From Weissella confusa (GTDB taxonomy: Bacteria; Bacillota; Bacilli; Lactobacillales; Lactobacillaceae): a DNA stretch of 64,000 nt. The stretch spans positions 124,001 to 188,000 of the forward strand of contig JACSZT010000003.1 in the NCBI GenBank assembly GCA_014332815.1, given 5' to 3'. The notes below the pieces were generated by a model. The model made no database searches. It was not told the origin of the DNA and saw only the letters and a list, made by a program, of their open reading frames with translations. The translations under genes and the position numbers were made by a program. Shown one piece after another: positions 13,401 through 22,602 of this stretch; within the stretch, counting starts at the first letter, position 1; each line of letters opens with the position of its first letter.

Positions 13401-14088
13401 GCCATGTCATCAGCAACCGCCTTCTTAGCATCAGCGACATCCTTATCAGCCGCCTTAACCGCATCGGTTGCCTTTTCACCAGCTTCTTGGGCGACCGTTT
13501 CAGTAACCGTGTATGGCAACATGGCTGTTTGTGGTACTGATTGACCACTACCGAGCGCCTGTACAATCGTTGCCGTCGTTGAAAGACCATTAGCAATATC
13601 CTGTGCTTCACGCAAGAGTTGTTCTGCACGTTGCGTTGCTTGGTTACCAACAACTTGGTCAACACCAATTTGGTTCGTTGCTGCGTCAATTTGAGCATCA
13701 TTAGTCTTCGTTTCATCATCCGACTTAATTAGTCGGTCTTGGATACGAGCGCCACGGGTCGCCTTACCTTCAGCCAACAAACGTTGACCAACATAAGCTG
13801 CGACACCTTCAACTGGCAATTGCTCACCGACTTGCGTTGCCACCGCTTCAGTTGCTTGCGCAATACCTGAAACTTGGGTTGGCAAAACAGTTTCATTGTG
13901 TGCTTTTCGTATGAAACGTTGATATATCAACGTTTATTATTGTTCATTTTCCTTCTTTTTTGTTGGCAAGAAGAACCATCCAAGGAACATACTGAACAAC
14001 AAAACAGTTACAAGCGTAAATGGTTGTAAGTTCCAGTCCTTGCTAAATCGTCCGCCTAGATAGTATGGACGATCCCAGAATCCACTAA
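1417..14088 (-). CDS. Giant L-type lectin-domain surface protein with Ala/Asp-rich repeats (about 4,180 aa)
   Basis: The start is ATG 1538 (MNKNEFAKADDHAKKK, then a signal-peptide-like hydrophobic stretch) after a GAGGCGGGAA ribosome site; the stop is TAA 13939-13937. Restored order: signal region; a legume/L-type lectin-like domain (NWTIKFNLNMA, GDSLGMLLAPV, GIDGIKNATFWGFDLYNN); a beta-rich region with MucBP-like segments (to about 3600); then over 3,300 residues of Ala/Asp/Gln/Thr-rich, coiled-coil-like repeats with recurring NPxDxxIADKLADAQ-type phrases; then a C-terminal transmembrane segment and tail KKKENEQ. The apparent 1,509-aa and 1,993-aa proteins are halves of this one gene, split by a stop made at junction 7950. 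Near 3355 the frame moves from phase 2 to phase 1, consistent with two lost bases or a genuine frameshift. Role: likely carbohydrate-binding adhesin (inference). Confidence 0.8.
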
Positions 14089-14105
14089 CTAGACCATGCG
14101 ACCAA

Positions 14106-14178
14106 TGGACGTTACAGGGATCGAACCTGTGACCCCCTGCTTGTAAGGCAGGTGCTCTCCCAGCTGAGCTAAACGTCC
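14106..14178 (-). tRNA. tRNA-Val (TAC)
   Basis: A complete 73-nt cloverleaf lies inside one block: acceptor GGACGTT/AACGTCC, anticodon loop CTTACAA, T loop TTCGATC. It is the first gene of a tRNA cluster with its own promoter upstream at 14225-14253. Confidence 0.95.
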
Positions 14179-14224
14179 ATTATGTTTTGTGCTTTGCGAT
14201 ATCTCTCGCTCAACAACAAAAATT

Positions 14225-14253
14225 ATTATACATACCTTCTGAACACTTTGCAA
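14225..14253 (-). promoter_or_regulatory. Promoter of the tRNA cluster
   Basis: On the minus strand, TTGCAA (14253-14248) and TATAAT (14230-14225) are spaced by 17 bp, the same -35/-10 pair as at tRNA-Cys. It lies about 47 bp before tRNA-Val. Confidence 0.85.
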
Positions 14254-14369
14254 CCCCTTTTTTAAAATAAAAAGCACACAATGCATTCGAACCCCCACCA
14301 ACGGTTTTGGAGACCGTCGTTCTACCGTTAAACTATACCCCTATAATGGAATGTATTATTAAATTCCAA

Positions 14370-14429
14370 TGGCGCGGGAGGGAATCGAACCCCCGACACT
14401 ACGAGCTTCAATCGTATGCTCTACCAACT
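14370..14429 (-). tRNA. tRNA-Phe (GAA), 5' end missing (chimeric with tRNA-Asp)
   Basis: D loop, anticodon arm (loop TTGAAGC), T arm and acceptor 3' strand CCGCGCC plus A are present. The expected 5' acceptor strand and first half of the D stem are absent; the sequence begins directly after the tRNA-Asp T arm. Both tRNAs at this junction would be non-functional if the sequence is right. Confidence 0.75.
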
Positions 14430-14579
14430 CACAACGGGATTCGAACCCGTGATCTTTCGCGTGACAGGCGAACGTCCTAACCATTGCGGGAACTGGATTT
14501 TGAGTCCAGCGCGTCTGCCTATTCCGCCACAACGGCATATCTAATATTAATCGGATGATAGAAAGTTTAAAACTTTCAA

Positions 14580-14654
14580 GGGCGGTAGATGGGAATCGAA
14601 CCCACGCATGTCGGTACCACAAACCGATGTGTTAACCACTTCACCACTACCGCC
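14580..14654 (-). tRNA. tRNA-His (GTG)
   Basis: A complete cloverleaf lies inside one block: acceptor GGCGGTA/TACCGCC with discriminator C, anticodon loop TTTGTGG, T arm GTGGG TTCGATT CCCAT. Confidence 0.93.
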
Positions 14655-14710
14655 ATTATCTATCAAGCAGGGGTAGAGGGAACACTTGTAACCCGAAGGT
14701 CTTTAGATTA

Positions 14711-14794
14711 TGCCGTCGGTGGGGGTCGAACCCACACTCCCTTGCGGGAACTGGATTTTGAGTCCAGCGCGTCTGCCTATTCCGCCACAACGGC
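14711..14794 (-). tRNA. tRNA-Leu (CAA), copy 2
   Basis: A complete 84-nt class II tRNA lies inside one block, the second tandem copy at the end of the cluster. A strong terminator (15047-15078) follows after restoration. Confidence 0.94.
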
Positions 14795-15046
14795 ATGATT
14801 ATTATTAGATAAGACCTGAGGCCTGCTTGGAAACCCGAAGATTTCCGATGCCGTCGGTGGGGGTCGAACCCACACTCCCAGCTTATGACAATAATTTAAC
14901 CGAGCCACTACAACCCATCTCCTACAATTTATCATTGTTTTCAAGCCAAAAGAAAAAGTTCCCCTATAAAAGACAGCGAGTAGCGCTATACAAGTAATAA
15001 TAGTCAAATATCGAAAATAATACCGATTTATCGGAATGTTAGATGC

Positions 15047-15078
15047 AAAAGAAAAGACGTTCGATTTCTCGAACGTCT
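15047..15078 (-). terminator. Terminator of the tRNA cluster
   Basis: Minus-strand AGACGTTCGAG AAAT CGAACGTCT is followed by TTTTCTTTT. In restored order it comes directly after the second tRNA-Leu. Confidence 0.85.
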
Positions 15079-16662
15079 GGCATCGTCTGCGGCGTTTTGA
15101 ATCAACCCGTTCTTACCGTTTGTCACATTTTCCATGACAAAACCTCCAAATTATCAATTTGGATTGCGGTCTCAGTACTATTCAGTTTTACGCTTATCGC
15201 TAAATATTTAGTGGTATTCGTATGCTAAATGCTAAATAAAAGTCATAAAGAATTTCGTCCAACTTGGCTGTTGAAAGGCAATCAATGATGAAATCAACAC
15301 AATTGACAATAGCAAGTAGTGATATGTTGCACCACCTGTTACTGACGTTACCCAATTACCCGGATCCATGTAACCAACTGCCACCAAGGCACCTGGTCCA
15401 GAAAACGCCCAGAGTTTACGCCAAAAAGAGCCGTTCTTTGGCGGCACAATTGACCCGTTAACTTCTGCCAAACAGATCATTGACCAACCGAACAACAAGT
15501 GGAGCGCGATGGCACCACCGATAACTTCGGCGATATCAGTGGCCATCAGTGCCAACTCAGTAATAATCCATAGCGCAATACCGCCACCTTTACTGGTACG
15601 GTTTCGTGTTGCTTGCGCCAAGTCTTCACCAGTAACCATCCCCATCTTTCCAGCCATATACTGGAGCATCAGTGTGTTAACAGCTTGAATCTTTGGCAAA
15701 TAACCACCAAACATCGCTGCAATATCAGGTCGTGATAGGACAACAAGATACAAGAATACAAACAAGATTGTCATAATCAACGTAATAACAATCGCTTCAA
15801 TCTTTCGGAACCCAAAACGCATCAACAACAATAGCAACAAAACATCAAATGCCGTTGTTAAAACAGATACAACAAACGCCATTGAAAGTTGGATGTTTGA
15901 ATCCCAAGCCATAAAGCGAACAGATTCCTTTAACTCTTCCTTGTTCTCGCGGTTAACCTTACGCGTTTGGGCGATAGATGAGTGCAAATATAAGTTGTGC
16001 GGCATAACTGTCGCACCAATAATACCCAGCGTCATAACCAATGGTGAATCTGCGCCCGCAATACCATAGGTCAACGTACCCGTGATTGTTGAGTTTTGAC
16101 CTGAAGCCAACAACGCAACGGCAAACAACGTTGAAAGAACTGGTGATGCAATCGCCCCCGCAATCGTCTTATCACCCAAAGCGTTGTACATTTGACCAAA
16201 CGTACCAACTGAATCTGCGTGTCCGAAGAACATCGCAGCCCCCAAAATCAACAACATTGAGTTAAGGAGCGGTGCCATCGCAAATGGCAAAGCAACTGAC
16301 AAGAAGACTTGTGAGTACACAAGCAATTGATCCAGCTTATCTTCAGCACCACCGTAAATCAGTGTAAAGGCAACAACCGGAATCAAGGCCAAGCCACGTG
16401 TGATGACACGACGTAGCCACATTGGTACGCGCAAGTGCAAGAATCCAGCCATGATAATTTCACAGTAGGCTGTTTGAATATCTGATAGTTCCAAAGCCAT
16501 TTCATTATCCCCCGAAAATTAAAGTAACTTGCCCACAATTTGAATTACCAATTGAATGTTCAAACCAGTCAACAACAAGAAGACCAACCAGGCGACAATC
16601 GTCATCCACTTTGAAATGATGAACTCTTCACCCATAATCTTCTTTGAACTGGTCATCCAAAC
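15079..16662 (-). CDS. mntH: Nramp-family Mn2+/H+ symporter MntH
   Basis: The start is ATG 15135 after TTTGGAGG; the stop is TAA 16521-16519; 462 aa after restoration. The product imports divalent manganese across the membrane by proton symport. Family signatures are visible: DPGNW in the first transmembrane helix and MPHNLYLHS in the sixth, with about eleven hydrophobic helices overall. In the given order the C-terminal helices come first and the N-terminus last, which shows the block reversal clearly. The usp gene starts about 20 bp after the stop, so the two are probably co-transcribed. A palindrome at 15200-15211 may be the operator. Confidence 0.93.
15200..15211. promoter_or_regulatory. 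Palindrome CTAAATATTTAG upstream of mntH (candidate operator)
   Basis: A perfect 12-bp palindrome lies in the mntH leader, with related TTTAGCA copies just upstream (about 15222-15240). Placement before an Mn transporter makes a metal-responsive repressor of the MntR type a reasonable guess; the match to a known MntR box is not demonstrated. Confidence 0.5.
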
Positions 16663-17256
16663 CGTTTGCAAGTTCTTTTCTAAATCTTCACGACGCTTAT
16701 TCACAGCTGACAAGCTTAAGACGTCTGTTGTTGAAAGATCCCCAAGTTCCAACACAGTCGCAATCGTCAACTTCGCTTGATCTTCTAGCGCCTGATGGAC
16801 AGCACTTGCTAGTGCAACTTGTCCTTGTTCTGATTCATCAACCCCAACTAAAACATGTTTCTTAGCGTGTCGCGCAATGTACACCGCTTGTGATCCCAAT
16901 GATGGCCACATACCTTGCTTTGAGTGCGCGCCGACAATGAGTAGGTCAGCCTTAATCTCAGGTGCCAATTCCATTGCTAGTACTTCACCAGCTTTAGCAC
17001 CATCCGCCAAAACCGACTCGACTTCCGTCACACCTTGCTCGATAGCGTATGCCTTATAGAAACTGACAAAATGCCATCATTCGCCCCCATCACGGATGCA
17101 CGAATCAAATTATTTCGTTGTGCTAATGTTTGTTTATCCTTTGCCATCTTATTCACTTTCTAATTCGTTTTAAAACTAAAAAGCGCCTTTGATTATGTAT
17201 CACACACAACCAAAAGCGCTTAACCTTGCTTAACGACGGGCAATCAATGATGAAAC
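16465..17256 (-). CDS. Universal stress protein (UspA family)
   Basis: The start is ATG 16500 ([20 protein letters not shown]); the stop is TAA 17232-17230; 152 aa. It is a small cytoplasmic alpha/beta nucleotide-binding protein. The N-terminal strand [11 protein letters not shown] and the C-terminal segment [16 protein letters not shown] follow the UspA ATP-binding pattern G-x2-G-x9-G-S only loosely, so ATP binding is uncertain. It follows mntH directly, which suggests a link to manganese or stress responses, but the target is unknown. Confidence 0.85.
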
Positions 17257-17850
17257 GCAAATTCTTCGTCGTAACGATTATTCAATGCATCATTTTGCAC
17301 GGCTTCCGCCTTGATTTGCGCATCATTTTGGGAGTGCACGGAAACATATTCTCCCATCGCCATTGAAACTGTTCCAGCTAGCGCACCAGCGAAACCGGCG
17401 ATAAAAATAGCGAATGAGTTCGTCGTTGCTCCAGCGACACCAATAACAATTCCGATTGGCAACAATGATCCAAGCGGGAATGAGACCACCGATGCAATCG
17501 CTGCCCCGACGGCTGACATTTCATGGTGCAACGTGAACCCATATCGCTCACGAACCGTCGTCCCCAGCGCATCCTTTTCCATCATCTCTTGCGTTGCCTT
17601 GTTTGCTAGGTGTTCAGAAATACCTTGTGCTTCATACTTCTTTTGTACGAAGTATCGGCCAATCAACGTTCCAATGTAGAACGTCACAATCATTGTGAAC
17701 ACACCAGCGACGACATTACGTAGCGTCGCTTTCTTCTCATTTGCCCCAGACAAATGCGCTGCTGAATAACCCGTAATCGCCAACGCAATCAAAACGGCTA
17801 CTCCAGTTGCAGCAACACGAATGTGTGGTGGAAATAAGGTAATTGCCAAG
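17059..17850 (-). CDS. VIT/CCC1-family membrane protein, first copy
   Basis: The start is ATG 17147 ([20 protein letters not shown]); about 232 residues. The [11 protein letters not shown] motif near the N-terminus, a Gly/Ala-rich helix pair and a central charged cytoplasmic segment (HLANKATQEMMEKDALG) fit the vacuolar iron transporter-like family, which moves Fe2+/Mn2+. Its partner is a second VIT gene immediately downstream. In the restored sequence no stop separates them: the frame reads through the join 17653/18048 into the second ATG. One missing base at the join would create TAA or TAG, so either a natural two-domain fusion or an indel is possible. Confidence 0.85.
17172..17222. terminator. 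Terminator between usp and the VIT genes
   Basis: An inverted repeat (AAGCGCTTTTGGTTG ... AATCAAAGGCGCTTTTTAG) lies inside one block just after the usp stop at 17230. Confidence 0.75.
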
Positions 17851-18642
17851 AAAGCACAGGCCAACAAGTCTGCCAAACCAGCAATCAGAATTGTGAACTG
17901 ATTGGTCGTGGCAGCACCAACCGAAAATAGTACACCAACAACTGTTAGAATGCCGTCATTTGAGCCGAGCACACCGGCACGAATCGCATTCAAACGTTCT
18001 TCCATTGTTTGATGTGTCTTAACATTTTTCATGGTTGCACGCTCCTCGAAAGGTGACTTGGCCATCAATTCGATCGCGATTTCTGCAGCCGTCGCTTCAG
18101 AAACCCCACGGTCTAGATAGAATTGACGAATGTCTGTCGCCACGCCATCTGGATCAACGCGCAAACGTTGGGTCTCAAGGTCAACAACAACCTTTTCAGC
18201 GTCCGCTTGTGAGCTAACTGACGCATACTCACCAGAAGCCATCGAGAAGTAACCCGTTAGTGCTACCGCTACCGTCGTTGCTAGAATGGTTGCCCAGAAT
18301 TGCCAACGAACTGGTGAAAAGTACAATGCTAGCAATGGGAATGCCCCACCAATTGCTGCACAGAACAATGATGAAAACGCTGCAGCCCAAGGACTGACAT
18401 AGTGGCCCAATTGCACATTATATTTCGTTGATAGAATCGTTTCGCGTAATGACAGTCTATCATACCTCCCGTTTGTATCTCAGTTGTATCTCACGCACAG
18501 AAAAAGCGCTCAATTTCTCGAGCGCTTGTTATCTTTCTAGAAGAATAATCCAATGGTGTAGTGAATGGCAATCGTCAGCAAGCCGATGACCACATTACGC
18601 TTAACTGCTCGGCTAGCAAAGCCCTTTCCAATTAACGCACTA
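17851..18642 (-). CDS. VIT/CCC1-family membrane protein, second copy
   Basis: The start is ATG 18032 after CGAGGAGCG; the stop is TAG 18539-18537; 227 aa. It has the same architecture as the upstream copy: GSNDGILTVVG, SMASGEYASVSSQADAEK, a charged insert and C-terminal helices ending VVIGLLTIAIHYTIGLFF. Tandem paired VIT genes are common in lactic acid bacteria. With mntH nearby, metal (Mn/Fe) handling is the likely shared job. A terminator follows. Confidence 0.88.
18459..18490 (-). promoter_or_regulatory. Two-component operon promoter with direct-repeat operator
   Basis: Minus strand: two copies of GATACAA (18490-18484 and 18479-18473) on an 11-bp period, then 8 bp, then the -10 TATGAT (18464-18459). 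There is no -35 element. This is the layout of promoters activated by OmpR/PhoB-type regulators, and the response regulator gene is the first gene downstream. An identical layout precedes the LCP gene (21223-21254). Confidence 0.75.
18501..18528. terminator. Terminator after the VIT genes
   Basis: An AAGCGCTCGAG/TTGAGCGCTT hairpin with a T run on the minus strand, directly after the stop at 18537. Confidence 0.85.
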
Positions 18643-19434
18643 CATCTTAGGCAACGTGATATCCAATAACACTAAGTCAATCTTTGTCGATTGCAAGGTC
18701 GCAACGGCGTCTTCACCAGTGAACGCTTGTACGATATCATACGTATTCATCAAACTCATTTTGACGAGCTGGTTAATTCGCACACTGTCGTCGACTATTA
18801 GAATTGTTCGCTTCATGACAACTGCCTTCCTTCACTAATACTCATCGGCATGACCGTATACCCGACGCATGACCGCTTCGACACGACTCTTCAGCACTTC
18901 CAAGTGGAATGGCTTTGTGATGTAGTCATCCGCTCCCAGTTGCAAGCCCTGCACAACATCCGCTACCTCAGTTTTGGCCGTCAAAAAGATGACCGGTATT
19001 TCCTTATCCGTGATATACGGCAAAACATCATAGCCACAGACAGTTCGTGTATCCACCATGTCATCCGCAAAGTCCCAGATATTTTCATACAGTGTTTCAC
19101 GGGCCAAAGTGACCCCTTGATTCCGCACAAAATAAACCAGCAGTTCAAATTCCTTATTGGTTAAATCCACCAACTCGTCATTTCGACGTACTGTTTGTTG
19201 GGTGACATCAATTACCAAATCACCGTACTTAATAAGCTTGCAGGCCACTTTCAAAACTACGATGCAATACCAACACACTGTTGATCGATAGTGATGCCAC
19301 CAAAATAACAATGAAAGCAATGAACAATTTAATCGAAATTTTCATAGCGTCTCCATTCGATAACCAACGCGGAACACTGTCGTAATCCGGTCAGCTAGGT
19401 CCAATTTTTTACGAAGTCGTTGCACATGCAAATA
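18643..19434 (-). CDS. OmpR/PhoB-family response regulator
   Basis: The start is ATG 18816 after GAAGGAAGG; the stop is TGA 19344-19342; 220 aa. The receiver domain begins MKRTILIVDDS (acidic pair), has the phospho-acceptor Asp in LVLLDITLP and the Lys in VIFLTAKTE. It is followed by a winged-helix DNA-binding domain (VDLTNKEFELLVYFVRNQG, HVQRLRKKL). The stop overlaps the kinase ATG (ATGA), so the pair is translationally coupled. It probably binds the GATACAA direct repeats upstream of this operon and of the LCP gene (inference). Confidence 0.92.
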
Positions 19435-20820
19435 AACGGTTAGCTTGCTTAACTGCCATGTCCTCATGGTAGATCAACTTTTGCTTCGCATCCCAAATCA
19501 ACACATTATCTTGCGTCGTGCCGACGAACTTAATGACTTGGGCTTCTTGAATACCTTTATCTTGTTGATAATCCAACTGTTGCACTTGTCGCGCCGTCTG
19601 CTTATTAAGGACCGCTGCACTTGATTCCTTTTCTAAAAACAGTACCAACAAGTTAACCTGCACATCTCGAAGCAAGCGATTTTGCGTGGCATAAACAGAA
19701 TTCAAATTCGTAAACGTACTGATGTAATACGTCTTACGTAGCAACTGGACCTTAATTGTCGCCACGACATACTTCCGATTACCATCTAGCAAATATTGAA
19801 TCTGTTGTTTATCACCCTCTAGCAATTTCTGCTCTGATGCCACCATCGCCTGAATTTGATGTGCCATCTGATTAAAATCATTGACCAATTCTGTTAATTC
19901 ATCATGACGCATCGGCTTCAAAGGTTGATAACCCATTGGATCCGTCTGAAACGACCGACTAGCCTGACGTAGTTGATGCACTGGCACCAAGATTTGTTTC
20001 GTTAAGACATAAATAATTGCCGTCGACGTCAGCTGACTGATACGGCTACCAAGTTGCTTTAGTCGCGTACTTTCATCCACAATATAGCGCACCGCCTCTT
20101 GCTTCACCTCTTCAGTGACGTTCGATTCAGCAATAAGCTCGGCATAACCCAAAATAATCGTCAGTGGCGTATTAATTTCGTGAGTTAAATGACTCGCAAA
20201 CTCTTTTTGAAAAGCCGCATTTTCATCATTATCCAGCAGATTGACCAACATTTCTGAAACCAAGCCCATATCTGTATGCAAACGATAGTCGGCCTGACTT
20301 GCATAATCAAATTGGAATCCATGAGCTGTTTGTTGTCGAATGCCAAGCGCAATATCTGTCACCTTTTCGTGCAACATCTTGCTGCTAATGGGTTCTCGTT
20401 GCAAAGTCACGTGGTCATATTGACTTTTGACAATCGACAGCCCTAAGCCAAGATGATCATCTTCGCCGAGCTCGCTATCTGTCACGAATGGTTCAAAAAC
20501 ATCATCAACGGCTTGTTCATCTAATCCATGACCATTGTCAGTTATTGTGATCGTTAGTCCCGTTTCATCCAAGTTCTCTGCCACCACAATTCGACCGCCT
20601 TTCTGCGGCAATGCTTTGACAGTGATTATCTTGCCAGCGTACAAAAAGTTGGAGCATGCCAATTACTAAGAAGAAAAAGAGAATCGCCAAGCCGAGCACA
20701 AGCCAATTTTGCTTTTGTTTCATCGTTCAATATCTTGCGCCGGCACCTGAATGCTGACGGTCACTCCTTCCCCAGAATTATTAGTTAGGGTCACACGCCA
20801 CCCCAAAGCCGTACTAATTT
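19237..20820 (-). CDS. Sensor histidine kinase
   Basis: The start is ATG 19345; the stop is TGA 20722-20720; 465 aa. Restored order: N-terminal transmembrane helix (KLFIAFIVILVASL), extracytoplasmic sensor of about 130 residues, second helix, HAMP linker (TKQILVPVHQLRQ), H-box HEINTPLTIILGYAEL with the phospho-accepting His, N-box MLVNLLDN, and ATP-binding glycine boxes TDNGHGLDE and LGLGLSIVKS. The stop overlaps the ATG of the next gene, giving a three-gene coupled operon. The signal is unknown; the LCP target promoter suggests envelope stress. Confidence 0.92.
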
Positions 20821-21414
20821 AAATCATTAGGAATGTTGCCAATTACTGGTTCCAGGATTCGCTTTAAATCCACACCACCCGCTTCGTCAACATCACTTTT
20901 AAACTTAATCGGATTGGCGTATTCGGTCACAACAGTTAAGGCCTCAGCATTGCTTAACGGCATCTGTTGCTTATTAGGCAAGCTGTACGACGTTTGATGA
21001 GGCGTTTGCCGACTATAGTTGCGCCAATTTTGCGCAATTGTTTGCAACGGCAGGTTAACACCGTCGCCGAACCATTGCAGATTCAAAATTAAATTGTTAC
21101 TAGGTACAAACTCAAAATCGATTTCATTTATTTTGCTCATCGCACTAACATAATAGGTTGTCACAACCTCACCGTTCGTTGAGTGATACACCCGTTTTTC
21201 AACATCAAGTATCTGCTGCTTAAGCATACGGAGAAGTTGTATCTAACTTGTATCGTAAAAAAAGCCCGCAAAATTGCGGACCTCCTTCTAGACAAGTGTG
21301 ATTACTAAACTGGCATTTGATTTCGCAAATCGATAATTAATGCCCCCTACGAATTGTTGACTGATTTCACCATCAGCTAAACTTTCCTGATGCCGTAGCG
21401 TCACGTTGATGTTT
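20623..21414 (-). CDS. Membrane-anchored protein encoded with the two-component system
   Basis: The start is ATG 20723 (MKQKQNWLVLGLAILFFFLV), overlapping the kinase stop; the stop is TAG 21290-21288; 207 aa. One N-terminal transmembrane helix is followed by an extracytoplasmic domain without a family I recognise (motifs SNAEALTVVTEYANP, VVTTYYVSAMSKI). Operon position suggests an accessory that tunes the sensor, by analogy with other three-component systems; this is inference. A terminator follows directly. Confidence 0.75.
21223..21254 (-). promoter_or_regulatory. LCP-gene promoter with the same direct-repeat operator
   Basis: GATACAA copies at 21254-21248 and 21243-21237 (11-bp period), then 8 bp, then the -10 TATGCT (21228-21223). 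Spacing is identical to the two-component operon promoter, so both are probably bound by the same response regulator. Confidence 0.7.
21256..21287 (-). terminator. Terminator of the two-component operon
   Basis: Minus strand GGTCCGCAATTTTGCGGGC followed by seven T. It separates the operon from the LCP promoter. Confidence 0.85.
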
Positions 21415-22602
21415 CTTGATAAGTCTTGTCGACCACCGTCTTGGCACGCATCGACGCAAAGCCCACAACACCGACCAACGCTAACAGCACAACGACTATC
21501 CCTGTACCAATAACGCGTCCCCAACGGATGTTGCGACGCTTACTAACACGCAATCGCTCACTTCTATTCTGCTCTGTCATGTTCACTAAACTCCTCTACA
21601 CAAAGTAATATACAACTAAAGTATCACGCGGAATCGACATAATCGTCGTTTCCTCTTTTTGCGGATTGATCGTCATAATCATCAGTGAATCCGTGCGACC
21701 CTTGTCGTTACGCCCAAGTTCACCCGTATCAGTTCCCATCAACAAAACAGAAAACGGCTTCCCGTCTCGAATCGTTGCGGATACATCACGCGACTTTTTC
21801 ATATCCGCACCAAACGTGAGCGGTGACTTCACTTTCACACCACCAATTTCATCAACAACTTGCTCCAAGCCCCCCATATTAACGAGTGCATAATAGTCAA
21901 TTGGTATATTCAACCAATCTTGCACCGTTTTAATCGCTGTCTTGGCTGATCCCAATTCATAAGCGGCGTTAATCTTTTGCGGGAAAGTATCTTCATAACC
22001 AGGCACAAAACGTTGGCGTTGTTGACGACCATAATCACCGCGCGGATCATCGTAACGCATGCGTGAGAAAGCTAATGCGGCCTTACCATCCATTTTGGTA
22101 TACGTCTTTGTTTTGCCGTCCTCACCAGTATGCGTAAATGTCGAACTGTCCTTTACAAAGCTATACAAATTCCCGGGTGTTGCGTGTGCAGTATCTGGAT
22201 TATAGTACGCCAAGTCGTACCCCTGTCCTTGAATATAATCTGACTTGATATTCTTTGTGGCATTTAAATACTTCGTGCCAATCGTTGTCATATCGCCAAA
22301 CGTCAAATCGGTCTTCACGGATTTAGATAGCGATGTCATGAATCCATCCGTTAATAATTTTGTGGGATTAGCCTTGGCCTTATCGACAACTGTTTCCAGC
22401 ACTCGTCAACTAGTCTATTGCGCTTGCGTTGCTGTACCAGCAGATGCTGCCATTGTTGGCACACCGATTGCGGCAACATCTTCATCAGAAATCTTACCAG
22501 CATACAAGTTACCGGTTTCGGCTGCATCCAAGTTCAATGACCGGCGCAACACATTCGTCGCACGTTGCTCTTCTTGACGTGACACAACTTCAGTAGACCC
22601 CT
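21415..22602 (-). CDS. LytR-CpsA-Psr (LCP) family cell-wall glycopolymer ligase
   Basis: The start is ATG 21580 after GAGGAG (a GTG six bases upstream is too close to the ribosome site); the stop is TAG 22417-22415; 381 aa. The cytoplasmic N-terminus is basic, then one transmembrane helix (GTGIVVVLLALVGVVGF), then the LCP catalytic domain: PFSVLLMGTDTG, GRTDSLMIMTI, IPRDT and AFSRMRYDDPRGDYGRQQRQ with the conserved Arg/Asp. It transfers wall teichoic acid or capsular polymer onto peptidoglycan. The promoter carries the operator of the adjacent two-component system. Confidence 0.9.

Larger units (their letters stand above)
14089..14484 (-). tRNA. tRNA-Asp (GTC), 3' end missing, fused to tRNA-Phe
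   Basis: The 5' part 14103-14089 joins 14484-14430. This rebuilds the acceptor 5' strand GGTCGCA, the D arm GTC/GAC, the anticodon loop CTGTCAC and the T arm. After the T arm the sequence gives only TGTGA of the acceptor 3' strand and then runs straight into the D loop of tRNA-Phe at 14429. The break lies in the middle of a block, so the 198-bp rule does not explain it. Confidence 0.75.
14287..14682 (-). tRNA. tRNA-Trp (CCA), split across a block junction
   Basis: The 5' part 14342-14287 joins 14682-14668 to give a full 71-nt tRNA. The acceptor AGGGGTA pairs with TACCCCT, the anticodon loop is CTCCAAA, and the T arm (GGGGG TTCGATT CCCTC) is formed exactly across the join. Confidence 0.93.
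14485..14880 (-). tRNA. tRNA-Leu (CAA), copy 1, split across a block junction
   Basis: The 5' part 14536-14485 joins 14880-14849. This gives an 84-nt class II tRNA with acceptor GCCGTTG/CGACGGC, anticodon loop CTCAAAA and a long variable arm. It is nearly identical to the intact second copy at 14711-14794, differing by one base in the variable arm. Confidence 0.92.

Noticed and set aside
3553-13540. Many plus-strand ORFs opposite the repeat regions
   Set aside because: They are antisense shadows of low-complexity Ala/Asp-rich coding sequence, lack ribosome sites and change frame with the repeats.
3595-13890. CRISPR-like or tandem DNA repeats
   Set aside because: The recurring units are degenerate protein-level repeats in frame, with no conserved direct repeat plus unique-spacer pattern.
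3356-13930. Two separate giant proteins of 1,509 and 1,993 residues
   Set aside because: They share one frame and are separated only by a stop created at block junction 7950; in restored order they form a single gene with the lectin head and C-terminal anchor.
14881-15276. A GTG-initiated 33-residue ORF before mntH (restored across 14881/15276)
   Set aside because: The start is preceded by a stop-rich leader, the reading overlaps the mntH regulatory region, and no recognisable family is seen.
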